Part shown: piece by piece, positions 47,809-56,913 of the stretch
How positions within the stretch are numbered: position 1 is the first letter of the stretch
How the letters are laid out: each line of letters starts with the position of its first letter
Source: Zopfochytrium polystomum
Lineage: Eukaryota; Chytridiomycota; Chytridiomycetes; Chytridiales; Chytridiaceae
DNA: 64,000 nt
Direction: 5' to 3'
NCBI GenBank assembly: GCA_025765615.1
Contig: JAIVFJ010000024.1
Span: 310,001 to 374,000, forward strand
Notes under the pieces: model-generated
Seen by the model: the letters and a program-made list of their open reading frames with translations, nothing else
Told to the model about the DNA's origin: nothing
The model's database searches: none
Program-made: the position numbers and the translations under genes

Positions 47809-49660
47809 AACCAAGGCGCATCGTCCCCCATGAAACATTTTTTTTTTTCAGTTTCTTTTTGGTGTGTGTCTGTCACTACCTGTTGAAACACTGAGGATCC
47901 GCGGTGGTGGAAAGCGTCGGCGTCGGCTACGCTTTGAATTGGGCACGCGGGGGGTAAGGAACACGCAGGTTACTCTTTGCAGAACTCAACAATCGTGTAT
48001 GCCAGCGAGCGCGTCTTTCGCGAGTGTGTGGGAAAGACCAAGAACTAAAGCATGCCGAGAGCAGCAGAAGTAAAAGCAACATGGAACCGGACCAGTGGGT
48101 GCAAACCGTCCGTCGGTTTGTCAATTTTGATTTTCGCAAAACTCGCCCAAACCTCCCCCGCAATCAACCTTGCAACGCAATCACCAGCCGACGAAGAATC
48201 CACCGGCTCGGAGAGTTTGCACAAAGGTTTGAGATCAATTTTCTACAGATGCTGCAAATCTTGTGTCATTTGAGCTGGTGCATGCCAAAAAGAGTCATAC
48301 CTCAAAAAAAATATAAATTTGATATTGAGAAAAAGGCGATATCAATATTGATATCCGACTTGCTGCACGCATCGCGCCCCCAAAACTGGAGATCGTGGCG
48401 TCAAAATTTCGTGCATTTGTTCTCCTGCTCAAGGCAATCCTGTTGATACCAACTTGGTCCTGATCACCCACTTTATTTCGTGCCTACAGCCTTCAAATCT
48501 TAAAAGTGCAATTCAAATTCTTCTGATCAACCTCCTCGCTGTCAGCATCTAAGAAATGATCTACTCTCAACTCTTGCCCTTCCAACTGTCTTTCTCAGAT
48601 CTCGCTTCACCTCATTGCAACTCCACCCAGCCTTGCAGACTCCCGTCGTCATCCATCTTAGTCCCATCGCCATTCCTGTTACTTCGCTCCATCACAACCT
48701 CCCTTCATCAGCATACCTCATTGACCCACCCCATTCCTCATCATAGACACAGTCAAAAGGGGCCCTTGCATATATTAGCTCACCTCTGGGCAGCTACTCC
48801 GACAGAACCAGCCATTTCCACCGTGCCGGTTTGCCACCCATCCACCTGCCCACTCAGTGCTCAGTCCTTGACTTTCGCATGCCTTGTTGCCACCTCCTCT
48901 CCACGACGTCCTCATCCCTCTCTTCGTCCTTCCACATTACCACAGTCCAACCCTCTCTACACATCAGGCTCCTACTTATCAGCCATCTCTAGATTGTTTC
49001 CAGTCAAGATTTATCTCACAGAATCTTTGCGTGGCCTGTCATCTGTCACTTTCAGTTCAAAACCCTTTTTGTCCATTCATTTACCTGGCTTTTGCCTCTG
49101 ACTATAACCCTTGATGCTCCTCCAACCTTCCCTTTTGGGAACTCTGACTCAGGCTTTGCCTGCTTCGACTACTATCACAACGTATATTTGATGACCTTTC
49201 CTTGTGAACTTCCATTTGTGCTCTTGCCCTTCTGACAATAACTCTTGTCCTTGATTTCCCCACTGGCTCTTGCCCCTCTGACTATAACTCCTTCTTTATC
49301 TTTTCCACTCTCCAAGAACATTGCCCCTTAACCTTTCCAGCTACAACTACAACCTCTCTTCAACCAACCAAATCTTCCCATTCCCTCTTCTTTGTTACTA
49401 TCTTTTATATGTGTGGAGATTCCTGACATCTCTGTAAGTCTGAAGGGCATGGGGTGGATTTGCTGAAGTGATACCTTGACTGAGTCAACTATGGTTCACT
49501 GTGGATGGCACTTTCTCTTCCTGCCTGGCCCGTTGGGGCGGGAACAACTAAAAAAAAAAAAGAAGAAGCTGTTTCAGGGATGTCGAAGCTTAGATTTCGC
49601 GAGAATCTCACTATGGTGACAAGAATGACACAGCAGGACAAAGCAGCACATCCTACAAAG
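47809..49660. other. Gene-free, pyrimidine-rich repeat DNA
   Basis: No domain-bearing frame. 48540-49440 is C/T-rich on the plus strand with imperfectly repeated phrases such as CTCTTGCCCTTCTGACNATAACTC near 49090, 49220 and 49270. A long Ser/Pro/Leu frame at 48556-49101 merely reflects this bias. A GATATC-rich AT segment lies around 48310-48355. Confidence 0.5.
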
Positions 49661-49664
49661 CTGA

Positions 49665-49890
49665 CAACCTGCTCTCTGCCGTCAATAAGTCGTCCAAAGA
49701 GCTTTTTATACTTGGGGAGAATGTCTCCATCGACGGAATGATGATTCTGTTCAACAGCCAGTTGTCATTCAAGAGTACATGAGTCAGCAGCCAACCAAAT
49801 GAGGCTTCAAAATGTGGGCGCTGGCAGATTCTGAAACTGGTTATCTTCAGCAGTTTAGGCTGTATGTTGGCCATCATAAACTGGTTTCTA
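49665..49890 (+). pseudogene. Decayed piggyBac-type transposase fragment
   Basis: The plus strand encodes NVSIDGMMILFNSQLSFK. After a shift of one frame it continues EYMSQQPTK, a stop, then GFKMWALADSETGYLQQF and RLYVGHHK. The order matches the DDE core of piggyBac transposases (compare ISIDE-MMIRFKGR, YMPKKPIKWGFKIW and LADSKTGYV). The first catalytic Asp lies in SIDG and the next in LADS. At least one frameshift and one stop interrupt it, so it is a relic. Confidence 0.72.
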
Positions 49891-50191
49891 CGTATGTGCT
49901 GTGTGTGGAGTCCATGTGCAAAGGGAAGTGCTTTTTGTGCATCAGTTTGATTCTGACCAGTGGGAGAAAGTGATATCAAAAGCAGAAAACCTCTTTCTCT
50001 CTCTCTATCTCTCTCTATGCCTCTTCATCCCGTTTGGTCAGTTCAAGAAATCTAACTCTTTAGTTTCTTCCTTCTTCCCAACATCATCACAGCATATAAT
50101 GTCAAGAAAAGGAAAGGAACGCAAACAAATACCCTAGGCTTCCTAATGTCATAAATCCCTCGGATCAGAAGGGAGGCCATGCTCAGGTGTA

Positions 50192-50410
50192 TTGAAGAGA
50201 TCTATGGGAGCAAGCAACGTGCCTTACAAAATAGAGTTCGATGGAGAATTCCTGACTGCACTCACACCTGTAGATAAGACCGCGTTCTCAACTTTGTCCG
50301 CTAAAGACAAGTTCGCGATCATATCTTCCATCGCTCAGCATGAATGTTCTGCAAAGAATCTTGTACCATCAGATCAAGCAGATGCTATGATACAACAACT
50401 CAAGCTCTAG
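50192..50410 (+). CDS. Small orphan frame, unknown, probably repeat-derived
   Basis: A 72-residue open frame (FDGEFLTALTPVDKTAFSTL then KDKFAIISSIAQHECSAK) with balanced composition and no recognised domain. It sits among transposon relics without an evident promoter or splice partner. It could be the end of a degraded element gene or a chance frame. Confidence 0.2.
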   Translation: MKRSMGASNVPYKIEFDGEFLTALTPVDKTAFSTLSAKDKFAIISSIAQHECSAKNLVPSDQADAMIQQLKL

Positions 50411-50549
50411 TGGCAGGCTACCATAAACCCCACAACTCTTGTTTCGCAACCAAGTAATTGCACAAGGCAGTAAGATCAATCTTGTAATTCTCCAGAACTC
50501 TAACTTTTTTCAACTGGGATAGATTCACTCCAATTATAGTCACTCCAAT

Positions 50550-50571
50550 CCCCCCCCTCCCCCCCCCCCCC
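50550..50571. repeat. Poly-C tract (G-quadruplex potential on minus strand)
   Basis: Seven C, one T, two or more C and then a long C run make an almost uninterrupted cytosine tract of about 22 bases. The complementary strand is G-rich enough to form a quadruplex. Confidence 0.7.
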
Positions 50572-50768
50572 TGAAGGAAGAGGTGAGGAATCTGCTACTT
50601 TGAAAGTTAAAAGTGCGTACATGTCCAGAGGCAGGAAAGAGGTGCCAAGGAGAGAAGCAACAACAAACAAGAAAAGAAACAAATGGAAACTTGGTCAGAA
50701 AGGAAAAAGAGAGAGGATCAGCCGAGGAGGCAAGGTAAGGTATTAATAACAAGAACACAAATAGAGCA

Positions 50769-50827
50769 TGCCTAGGAGGGAGTTGAACCCTCACCCCCTA
50801 CCATAGTGGGGGCAACTTCTCTAGGCA
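50769..50827 (-). other. tRNA-like structure without D arm (possible tRNA-derived element)
   Basis: Read on the minus strand, 59 bases fold as a 7-bp acceptor stem (TGCCTAG with CTAGGCA) and a T arm of GAGGG, TTCAACT, CCCTC; the sequence across it, GGTTCAACTCC, fits the RNA polymerase III B-box consensus. A third stem of CCCCC/GGGGG with a 9-base loop sits where the anticodon arm would be. The D arm is absent, so it is not a normal nuclear tRNA. A truncated tRNA gene or the head of a SINE is more likely. Confidence 0.5.
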
Positions 50828-51060
50828 CTGTGAAACCTTGAGCATGCTTAGCACACCAGTAGCTGCTCTCATCAGTCACACCAGTCAGTATAGCCTTCCT
50901 AAGCTGTCCGTACCGGGAGCATCATTGGAGGACTTCACTCAAATTGACCGCAACGGCCCAGTACCTGGGGAGCGTGCCAGGTACCTTCCTGTTATTTGAG
51001 CTACCTTGCATAGCTTTCGCCACACTAACCGCCAGTTTCTACTGCGATTAACAACCTGCA

Positions 51061-51456
51061 CTATTGCACGGCGGAAAGAAGCCGATCGCGTCCAGTATTA
51101 TGAGCTCGACCGCCAGGGGTTGCTACTAGTTCCAATGGATCCTCCACCGCGATAGCTGATGGCACTACGTCACCCACTGCCACAGTTTGTGTTTCCGGCT
51201 TATGTAGCAGGAGCACCACAGGAGTATATGGCTCTGGTTCCGGAGACTCGAACCCTAACAGCCTAACATCGAAACTGTGCTGATGAGTGTTGTCATCGGC
51301 GTTATAGTGGTAGCTACGTGCGCCGTAGTTGCCTTTGTTTGGATATACAGAATCAAGCATATGAATCGTATCGTATCTGGCAAAAGCATTAGGCCATCGG
51401 GTCACGATAGTCCTCCTAGTACCATAGTCAGACGGTAGACCGCCAGGGGTCGACAT
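51061..51456 (-). CDS. Orphan frame, 131 residues, unknown
   Basis: An uninterrupted frame starting MSTPGGLPSDYG with a Tyr/His/Asn-rich middle (ARYDTIHMLDSVYPNKGNYG) and an acidic/proline stretch (FESPEPEPYTPVV). Composition looks protein-like but no family is recognised. It neighbours other repeat-derived sequence and has no evident splice sites, so it may come from a mobile element. Confidence 0.3.
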   Translation of the reverse strand: MSTPGGLPSDYGTRRTIVTRWPNAFARYDTIHMLDSVYPNKGNYGARSYHYNADDNTHQHSFDVRLLGFESPEPEPYTPVVLLLHKPETQTVAVGDVVPSAIAVEDPLELVATPGGRAHNTGRDRLLSAVQ

Positions 51457-51747
51457 ACATGGATACTGATAACCTAAGTCGTCAGTTTTAAAACTGCGAT
51501 ATTCTGACCATAGCTGCTATGGACGATACTTTCGATGAGGACATCACCAGCGATGATTTCGACGAGAAATATCACGTAAGACGGGAAGCCAAAGGTGGTA
51601 TGTCGACAACTTTGGAGAACTTGCTTAGGCCGCGTACGCGGCAAATCCAAGGTGACGGGGACGAGCAGCCGGAAGCTGCAAGGATTTTTATTTTGCGGTC
51701 ACGTGATCGGCTCTCAGTGTAGTCGGCTCCATGGTTCTTGCGTTTTT

Positions 51748-52650
51748 CGACGCTGTCGCGGCCGAAGGGGCGGCGGCGATGGTGATGGTGATTGTAAGGC
51801 GTTTTGCGACGCTGAAGCGGCGAGCGTTGGGTCAGAAAAGTCGATGTTGGTGTTGGAAGATCGTTTTCCGGCGCTCTCGCGGCCAAAGGCCGCGCCGGCG
51901 CTTTGGTCAGGTTTGATCGAAGCTGGAAGGAGGGATTCCGACGGTGGGACGCTGCGGGTAATGCCAACAGTGATTCGTCAGAGAAGTGAGAATTTCTCAT
52001 AGAGTCCGCTTTCGCTATTATAGTAGCTCGGGTTTTCGCCGAATAGTTCGTTGTCGGCAATATCAGCTTCATCGCTTTGGACGAGTCAGCGGGGATCTGC
52101 ACGGTCTGTCTATGAGCGTGAGAATGTCCAGCCGATCCACCATGAGAATGGCTGTGCCCCTGAGAACATCGATAAGATTACGTCGCGCTCTCGTTATAGG
52201 GCCCTCACATCTGAAACCGGAACTGTTGCGGCGCGCTAAAGGCAAAAGGTTGATGGTGCTGATGAAAGATCGGTTTGCCAGTGCTGTCACGGCCGCAGGT
52301 CATGCCAGCAGCGGTGCTTGGTGCTGTTGGATCGGAAAAGTCGATGTCGCGGCCGAAAGATCGATGGTGATGGTGGAACATAGTTCTATGACGCTGTCGC
52401 GGCCGCAGGTCGCGTCAGCGGCAGGTTCCTGGTCGGAAAAGTCGTTTTCGCAGCCAGAAGGCCGCGCTGGCCGCGAGAAGTCGGTGGTGGTGTTGCGATT
52501 ATTGTTTTCCGACGCAGTCGCGGCTGAAGGCCGCACCAGCAGTGGGAGCATGAATGGAGATGGTCTCCAACGCCGTCGCGGCCGCGGGCCGCGCCGGGGA
52601 GTCCTGGTGGCGATCCAGACTTTCGGATTCGCGGCCTCGAGGCCTCCAGC
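51748..52650. repeat. Degenerate tandem repeats around a GCGGCC-AAG-GGCCGC palindrome
   Basis: At least seven diverged copies of a unit of about 100-120 bp occur near 51755, 51815, 51880, 52288, 52398, 52520 and 52575. Each is centred on variants of CGACGCTGTCGCGGCC(G/A)AAGGCCGCGCCAGCG and is followed by a GAT/GGT-rich spacer such as TCGGAAAAGTCGATG. The core is self-complementary and can form a GC-rich hairpin. No coding function is seen; the copies differ enough that the array is old. Confidence 0.65.
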
Positions 52651-52884
52651 CTCGAGATTGGTGGGGAAGGATGGCATGGGTTGGATGGTTGGGATGGGGT
52701 TTTATCGTCCCCGTTAGGTGGGTGATAAGTCAGTTTTTATTCTCTTGATAATTTTTTCGTTTTGGCTTTTTCACTATTTGGTCGTTCTCCCTCGTCGCTC
52801 ACTGCACCTCACTGTAAATGCCTGGGGAGGTGCAACCAGCAAGTGCTTTCTGCTTTGTTTCAGTTGCGAAAGTGCCATAATAAA

Positions 52885-53772
52885 TCAACTGGAAAAGCGG
52901 GAGGCCACACGCTTCAACCATGTCTCTAAGCCCAGTGCCCGTATGCGAGCTGCAACCCATGGAGTCATAACCGCGGTGACACCGACTCGCACTGGAAGAA
53001 TAAGATTGTGTGCAGCCCAAACTACTAGCAGTGTCGTACCATGCTTTGCATAGAGGGATGATGACTCGGATGGTTGGGTTGCTGTGTCCGCAGGCTGCCT
53101 GTGAGCCAGTTCCATCGCCTCTGCAACGCTGTTTCGTACCTCCTCAACCGCACGCTCTCCTCGCCGTAGACCTTCACCGACAGCCTCAAGGCCCTCCTCC
53201 ATCGCTTTCTCCATCCGAACCGCCACCTCACCACCAACATGCTTAATTTCCTCTCCCAGCTGATGAATATTTTCTTGCATAGCGTCCATCCCATCCGCCA
53301 CCTTCTCGTGCACAGCGATGCGAAAGTTGGCAATCCGAGCGACGAGCGGGTTGATGTCGACACCGCTTGACACGGCAATGTACCAAAGGGTGATCGAGGC
53401 CACCGACACAAGAAAGTACGTGATTACAGCCACTGGCCCATATTCCCTCATCAATCCGCGGATGCTGGTCGCTTTCTTGGCTGCAGCGTCCTTGGCTGGT
53501 GCCGTTAAGGGTGACGTCGATAGACGTATGCTGGGTATCAGGCTGCGGGTTGATGTTACACCGGTTGTTGCGAGGTGCTGTAGATCTGCCAGAAAAGCCG
53601 TCGGCTTTGTGTAAACTTTTGGCGTGCGGAGGGAATTAAATTTCCTTGAGGAAAGTCTGTCCAAGTACAGAAGCTGAAAAACAGGGCGACGGGCGAAGGC
53701 GTTTCGAGAGCTACGCTGAGGCCATGCGGACCAGGGGAACGCGGAAGCCAATGCCTTGAGGTGGAGGTTCAT
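52885..53772 (-). CDS. FAM210/DUF1279-type mitochondrial membrane protein
   Basis: A single-exon frame of about 295 residues. A long basic N-terminus (SSRNAFARRPVFQ, SLRTPKVYTKPTAF) looks like a mitochondrial presequence. The DUF1279 domain follows: LMREYGPVAVITYFLVSVAS, LWYIAVSSGVDINPLVARI and, after an inserted helix, TLLVVWAAHNLILPVRVGVTAVMTP. This matches FAM210A/B and their fungal relatives. Between the two domain halves lies an unusually long charged amphipathic helix (about 75 residues, GEEIKHVGGEVAVRMEKAME) that could form a coiled coil. The start used here (MNLHLKAL) is favoured; an ATG 36 codons upstream at 53880 is also in frame. Animal relatives affect mitochondrial translation. 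Confidence 0.82.
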   Translation of the reverse strand: MNLHLKALASAFPWSAWPQRSSRNAFARRPVFQLLYLDRLSSRKFNSLRTPKVYTKPTAFLADLQHLATTGVTSTRSLIPSIRLSTSPLTAPAKDAAAKKATSIRGLMREYGPVAVITYFLVSVASITLWYIAVSSGVDINPLVARIANFRIAVHEKVADGMDAMQENIHQLGEEIKHVGGEVAVRMEKAMEEGLEAVGEGLRRGERAVEEVRNSVAEAMELAHRQPADTATQPSESSSLYAKHGTTLLVVWAAHNLILPVRVGVTAVMTPWVAARIRALGLETWLKRVASRFSS

Positions 53773-54061
53773 GGTGGAAGCCCAAATCTTGGGGGCGCGT
53801 GCGTCTGATCTGGCTTTGGGTGGCTCGGGACTTGTCAGGAACAACAGACTTTCCACGAGCTTCCATTGAAAAGAGAACACGTCAGCGCTTCAGGGAGAGT
53901 GGAGAATGTGTTGTGTGGATGTGAATCTGTGTGAACGCGAGAGCAGAGAGATCAGTCTGAATGGGGTTCTGCTTTCCTTAAATTCAGGCCCGAAAGCCAT
54001 CCCCAAGAAAACCGACGTCGCTCAACCGCCCCGCCCTCTGGACCAACACGCCGAGTCAACC

Positions 54062-54702
54062 ATGATTAGCCGCAAGTCCCGACAAAGCCACACAGGCACC
54101 ACCACGGCGGCCGCCGCCGCCGCCGCCCTGACCTTCCCACTGCTCACATCCATCGCTAGCATACCCATCTCTGCAAGCCCCGTTCCACAAACAAGCGGGC
54201 GTGAGTTTGCACTACACGTCCGTCCTCCCAAATCCCACTGCGCTTTTTCATAGTTGCAATTCCGCTCCATTTTTTCTTATCCATGCCTTTTTCTTTGCCC
54301 CGACCGCACGCCAAGCATTGGCATCCAACTCTCTATCGTTCATCTCGGCTGTCCCTTCCTGACTAACTATTGACTACTCAACCGTCCGCACCCTCATTCC
54401 CCTGTTATCCCGCACTTTCAGCCTCCGCATCCGCCACACCAGCTGGAGCCGTTCCGACCGCAGTGGCCGCGCCTCTCGCGGTGGCCGTCGATGACCCCGC
54501 GTTAGCTGGCCCAAGTTACACCCTGTTCTCGTCATCACCGGCCGTGGCGCCCGGCGCGGTCTCTCTGGGGGCGGCTGGTTCGGTCGCTGTCGCCGTGCCC
54601 ACCACGTCATCGCCGGCGGCGTCATCGGCCGTTGCGTCCACTCCGACGGCAAAAAAAACGGCCACCGCGACCAGGCCGCCCGTGCTGTGCTGCATCATGT
54701 GA
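54062..54702 (+). CDS. Small Ala/Ser/Thr-rich protein ending in CaaX-like CCIM
   Basis: Exons 54062-54200 and 54422-54702 join in frame (donor GTGAGT, acceptor after CTTTCAG) to 139 residues. The N-terminus has an Ala-rich hydrophobic run (AAAAAAALTFPLLTSIASIP) that could be a signal peptide or anchor. The rest is low complexity (Ala, Val, Ser, Pro, Thr). The last four residues, Cys-Cys-Ile-Met, fit a farnesylation box. A secretion signal and a CaaX box are mutually inconsistent, so one reading must be wrong. It is divergent from the FAM210-like gene. No family recognised. Confidence 0.45.
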
Positions 54703-55472
54703 TGAAAGGCACGCTACCCCGTTTTTTTTTTTGAGTCCACCATCTTTGTCGATTTTTTTTGCAGCAGTGTTGGCCTCGTCAACGTAGATTCACTTTGAGA
54801 CTTTTTTTGCCTTACCCACTCCAAGTTTGGAATGTTTCCCATCCCTTGAATGTGAATTTCCGCCACCTCCCTTTCCCGCAGATCTTATCTTTCGAACACT
54901 TTTCGCTAGATTCGTGCCTCTGAAGGAACAGAAACAGAAAGACTCGTTTAGCCTTAAGCTGGCTCAACCCGTTGTTCATTGGTTGGGGCAGAGGGTAGCG
55001 GGACGCTGGTTGAGGTTCTGTTTTGTTTTTATTCAAGCGCATGGCGATTCAGAGAGTGGGGTGAGAGTCGGATTCGGTTACGTTCCAAACAATCAAGGCA
55101 AATTACAACAGGAAAAGTCGCCAGCGGATGCGTTTGCCGTCATCAAAGCGAGCAACTCCGTTTTCCAAAGGGAGGCAAGAAACAAAGTCCACTTAGAGGT
55201 CGTTTGAGAAACAGGGAGGGAAAGAAGACAAAGAAATTCCAAAGCCGAAGGGCAGGGAATTCAGGATGTGGGGGACTGTGTTGGCGAGAGGGGGGAAGAA
55301 GTTACAGCGGAGGAAGGAGTATTTTCAACGTCGAACGGCCCATAATGGATTGTGGAGCGGGAAAGGTTAATCGGATGGTTGCTGTCCGACCAGTCCCCTT
55401 ATCCGTGATCGAGTCCACGCCGTCGACTTTTTTTTTTTGTGGTTTTTGTTTTGTGTCGTTTTGTTTGTTCGC
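54703..55472. other. Intergenic, no supported gene
   Basis: Interval between the CaaX-like gene and the 3' end of a lipase gene. A 126-residue frame at 54827-55207 shows no domain. T-runs lie near 54722-54765 and 55430. Confidence 0.45.
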
Positions 55473-56913
55473 TTAGCAGGCACCTCCGCCCAAGGTGACG
55501 CCATCGTAGACCAAGTGGGCCGAAGTAGAAACCCACGGCGGGGTGGTGTTGGCGCAGTTGGTGTCTTCGCCAGAGTTCGAGCCGTCGTCGCAGTAAACGC
55601 TGTCGCTGGCCGAGTCAATCCACTCCTCCGACAGCCTGTGCGCAAAGCTGAAAGAGCTTGGTGGCAGGTGCGGCACAATGTCGTTGTAATTGACAGCGCG
55701 GCGGTGGACACCAAAGTTCAGCGAGATGACGTAGTTGCTAAAGTCAGTGTTCCCGATGCGCGGCTCGCCCACCGTCGACAGGACAATGTTCGAAGCAGTC
55801 GCCTGTCCCGAGTTCTTTGCGTCGATGGCGGCAAAAGTCGCGACGGCGGCGCCGAGACTGTGGCCAGTGAAGGACACCGTGTACGACGGATACCTTGACT
55901 TGAGGTTGTTCACAAGCGGTGTGATTGAAGGCTTGATCGCCGTCCACACGTTGTAAAACCCAGAGTGGACCTTCACGGCCGAAGGCGCACCAGGCAGGCT
56001 CAAGTCTGTCTTCAAAAAGTTGAGGTTCGCCAGCCAGTTGTCAAAGTTGGAGGACCCGCGGAACGCGACGACGATGGTCTTTAGGTTCTCGTTGACGCCA
56101 ACCCAGCCCTGCATACTGCTCGCGGTCACCACGGTGACATCGTGGGTGGAGGCAATGCGCGAGTCCGTGCAGCCCTTGCAGTTCCAGTTGGTGAGCGTGT
56201 CTGCGGAGCAGTACGCCGTGCCCGCCAAGAGCGCGTAGACTTGCAGTGAGGCCCGCACGGAGGCAGCGTTGAGACCGCTTCCAACGTAAGCGCGACGTTC
56301 CAGCGTGCGCCCCTTTTTAGGGGGAAAAAAAAAAAAAATAAAATAAAGACTTAGAAGCTGCGTGGGCGACGACGACACGCCACAAAACATAGAGCGCCAA
56401 ACCAACCACAGAGACGGACCCACAGAGACAGACACTTATCCAAAAAGGAGATCCACGTGGACGCCCTCACAGTCACGCCCACAGACACACACACACACAC
56501 ATCAAACAGACACCCTCGCCACCCTCTGTCGGGTCCCAATTCAAATGCAATACCTGGTCCAGCCTCTCTTTCCTGAAGGTAGTATTGTGCCATCCCGTGT
56601 TCAGCGTGAGCTCAAAGATCTTCTTTTCGCCATCAGCGACGGCCTTGAGGTAACTCTTCAACAGCGGGGCGCGCGTCGCAATGTCGTCGAGGTTCGCATA
56701 GACATTGTCTTTGAGGAACTTTTGCGTGTAGAGGTAGTGGTCGTCGTAGCCCTTTGGTTTTGGCGTGTCGAGGCGCGCGTCGCGGAGCGTTGTACGAGTG
56801 TCGACTGCGTCGCCGCCGCGCGCTTGCGGTCCGCCGGGGCGAGGGGCCGGGGCGGCGAACGCCACTTGAAACAGGAGGGCCGCGACGGCCAGAACTGCCG
56901 CGAAGGTCCGCAT
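55473..56913 (-). CDS. Secreted class 3 lipase, copy 1
   Basis: Triacylglycerol lipase or esterase of the Rhizomucor type. Exon 1 (56913-56554) encodes a signal peptide (AAVLAVAALLFQVAFA) and a propeptide-like N-terminus with RDARLDTPKPKGYD and FELTLNTGWHN. After a 240-bp intron the catalytic domain follows. NLKTIVVAFRGSSNFDNW carries the oxyanion-hole region, and the nucleophile Ser is in SFTGHSLGAAVATFAA. TVGEPRIGN is conserved, the catalytic Asp is in YNDIVPHLPP, and the probable catalytic His is in STSAHLVYDG near the C-terminus. Paired cysteines around WNCKGC, VYCDDG and NCAN suggest disulphides. The intron acceptor follows a poly-T run. It is divergent from copy 2 across a 2-kb repeat-rich gap. 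Confidence 0.92.

Noticed and set aside
48556..49101. 181-residue Ser/Pro/Leu frame
   Set aside because: The strand is strongly C/T biased, which suppresses stop codons. No domain, splice site or codon pattern supports a gene.
50769..50827. Standard nuclear tRNA gene
   Set aside because: The D arm is missing and the presumed anticodon loop has nine bases, so it is listed only as tRNA-like.
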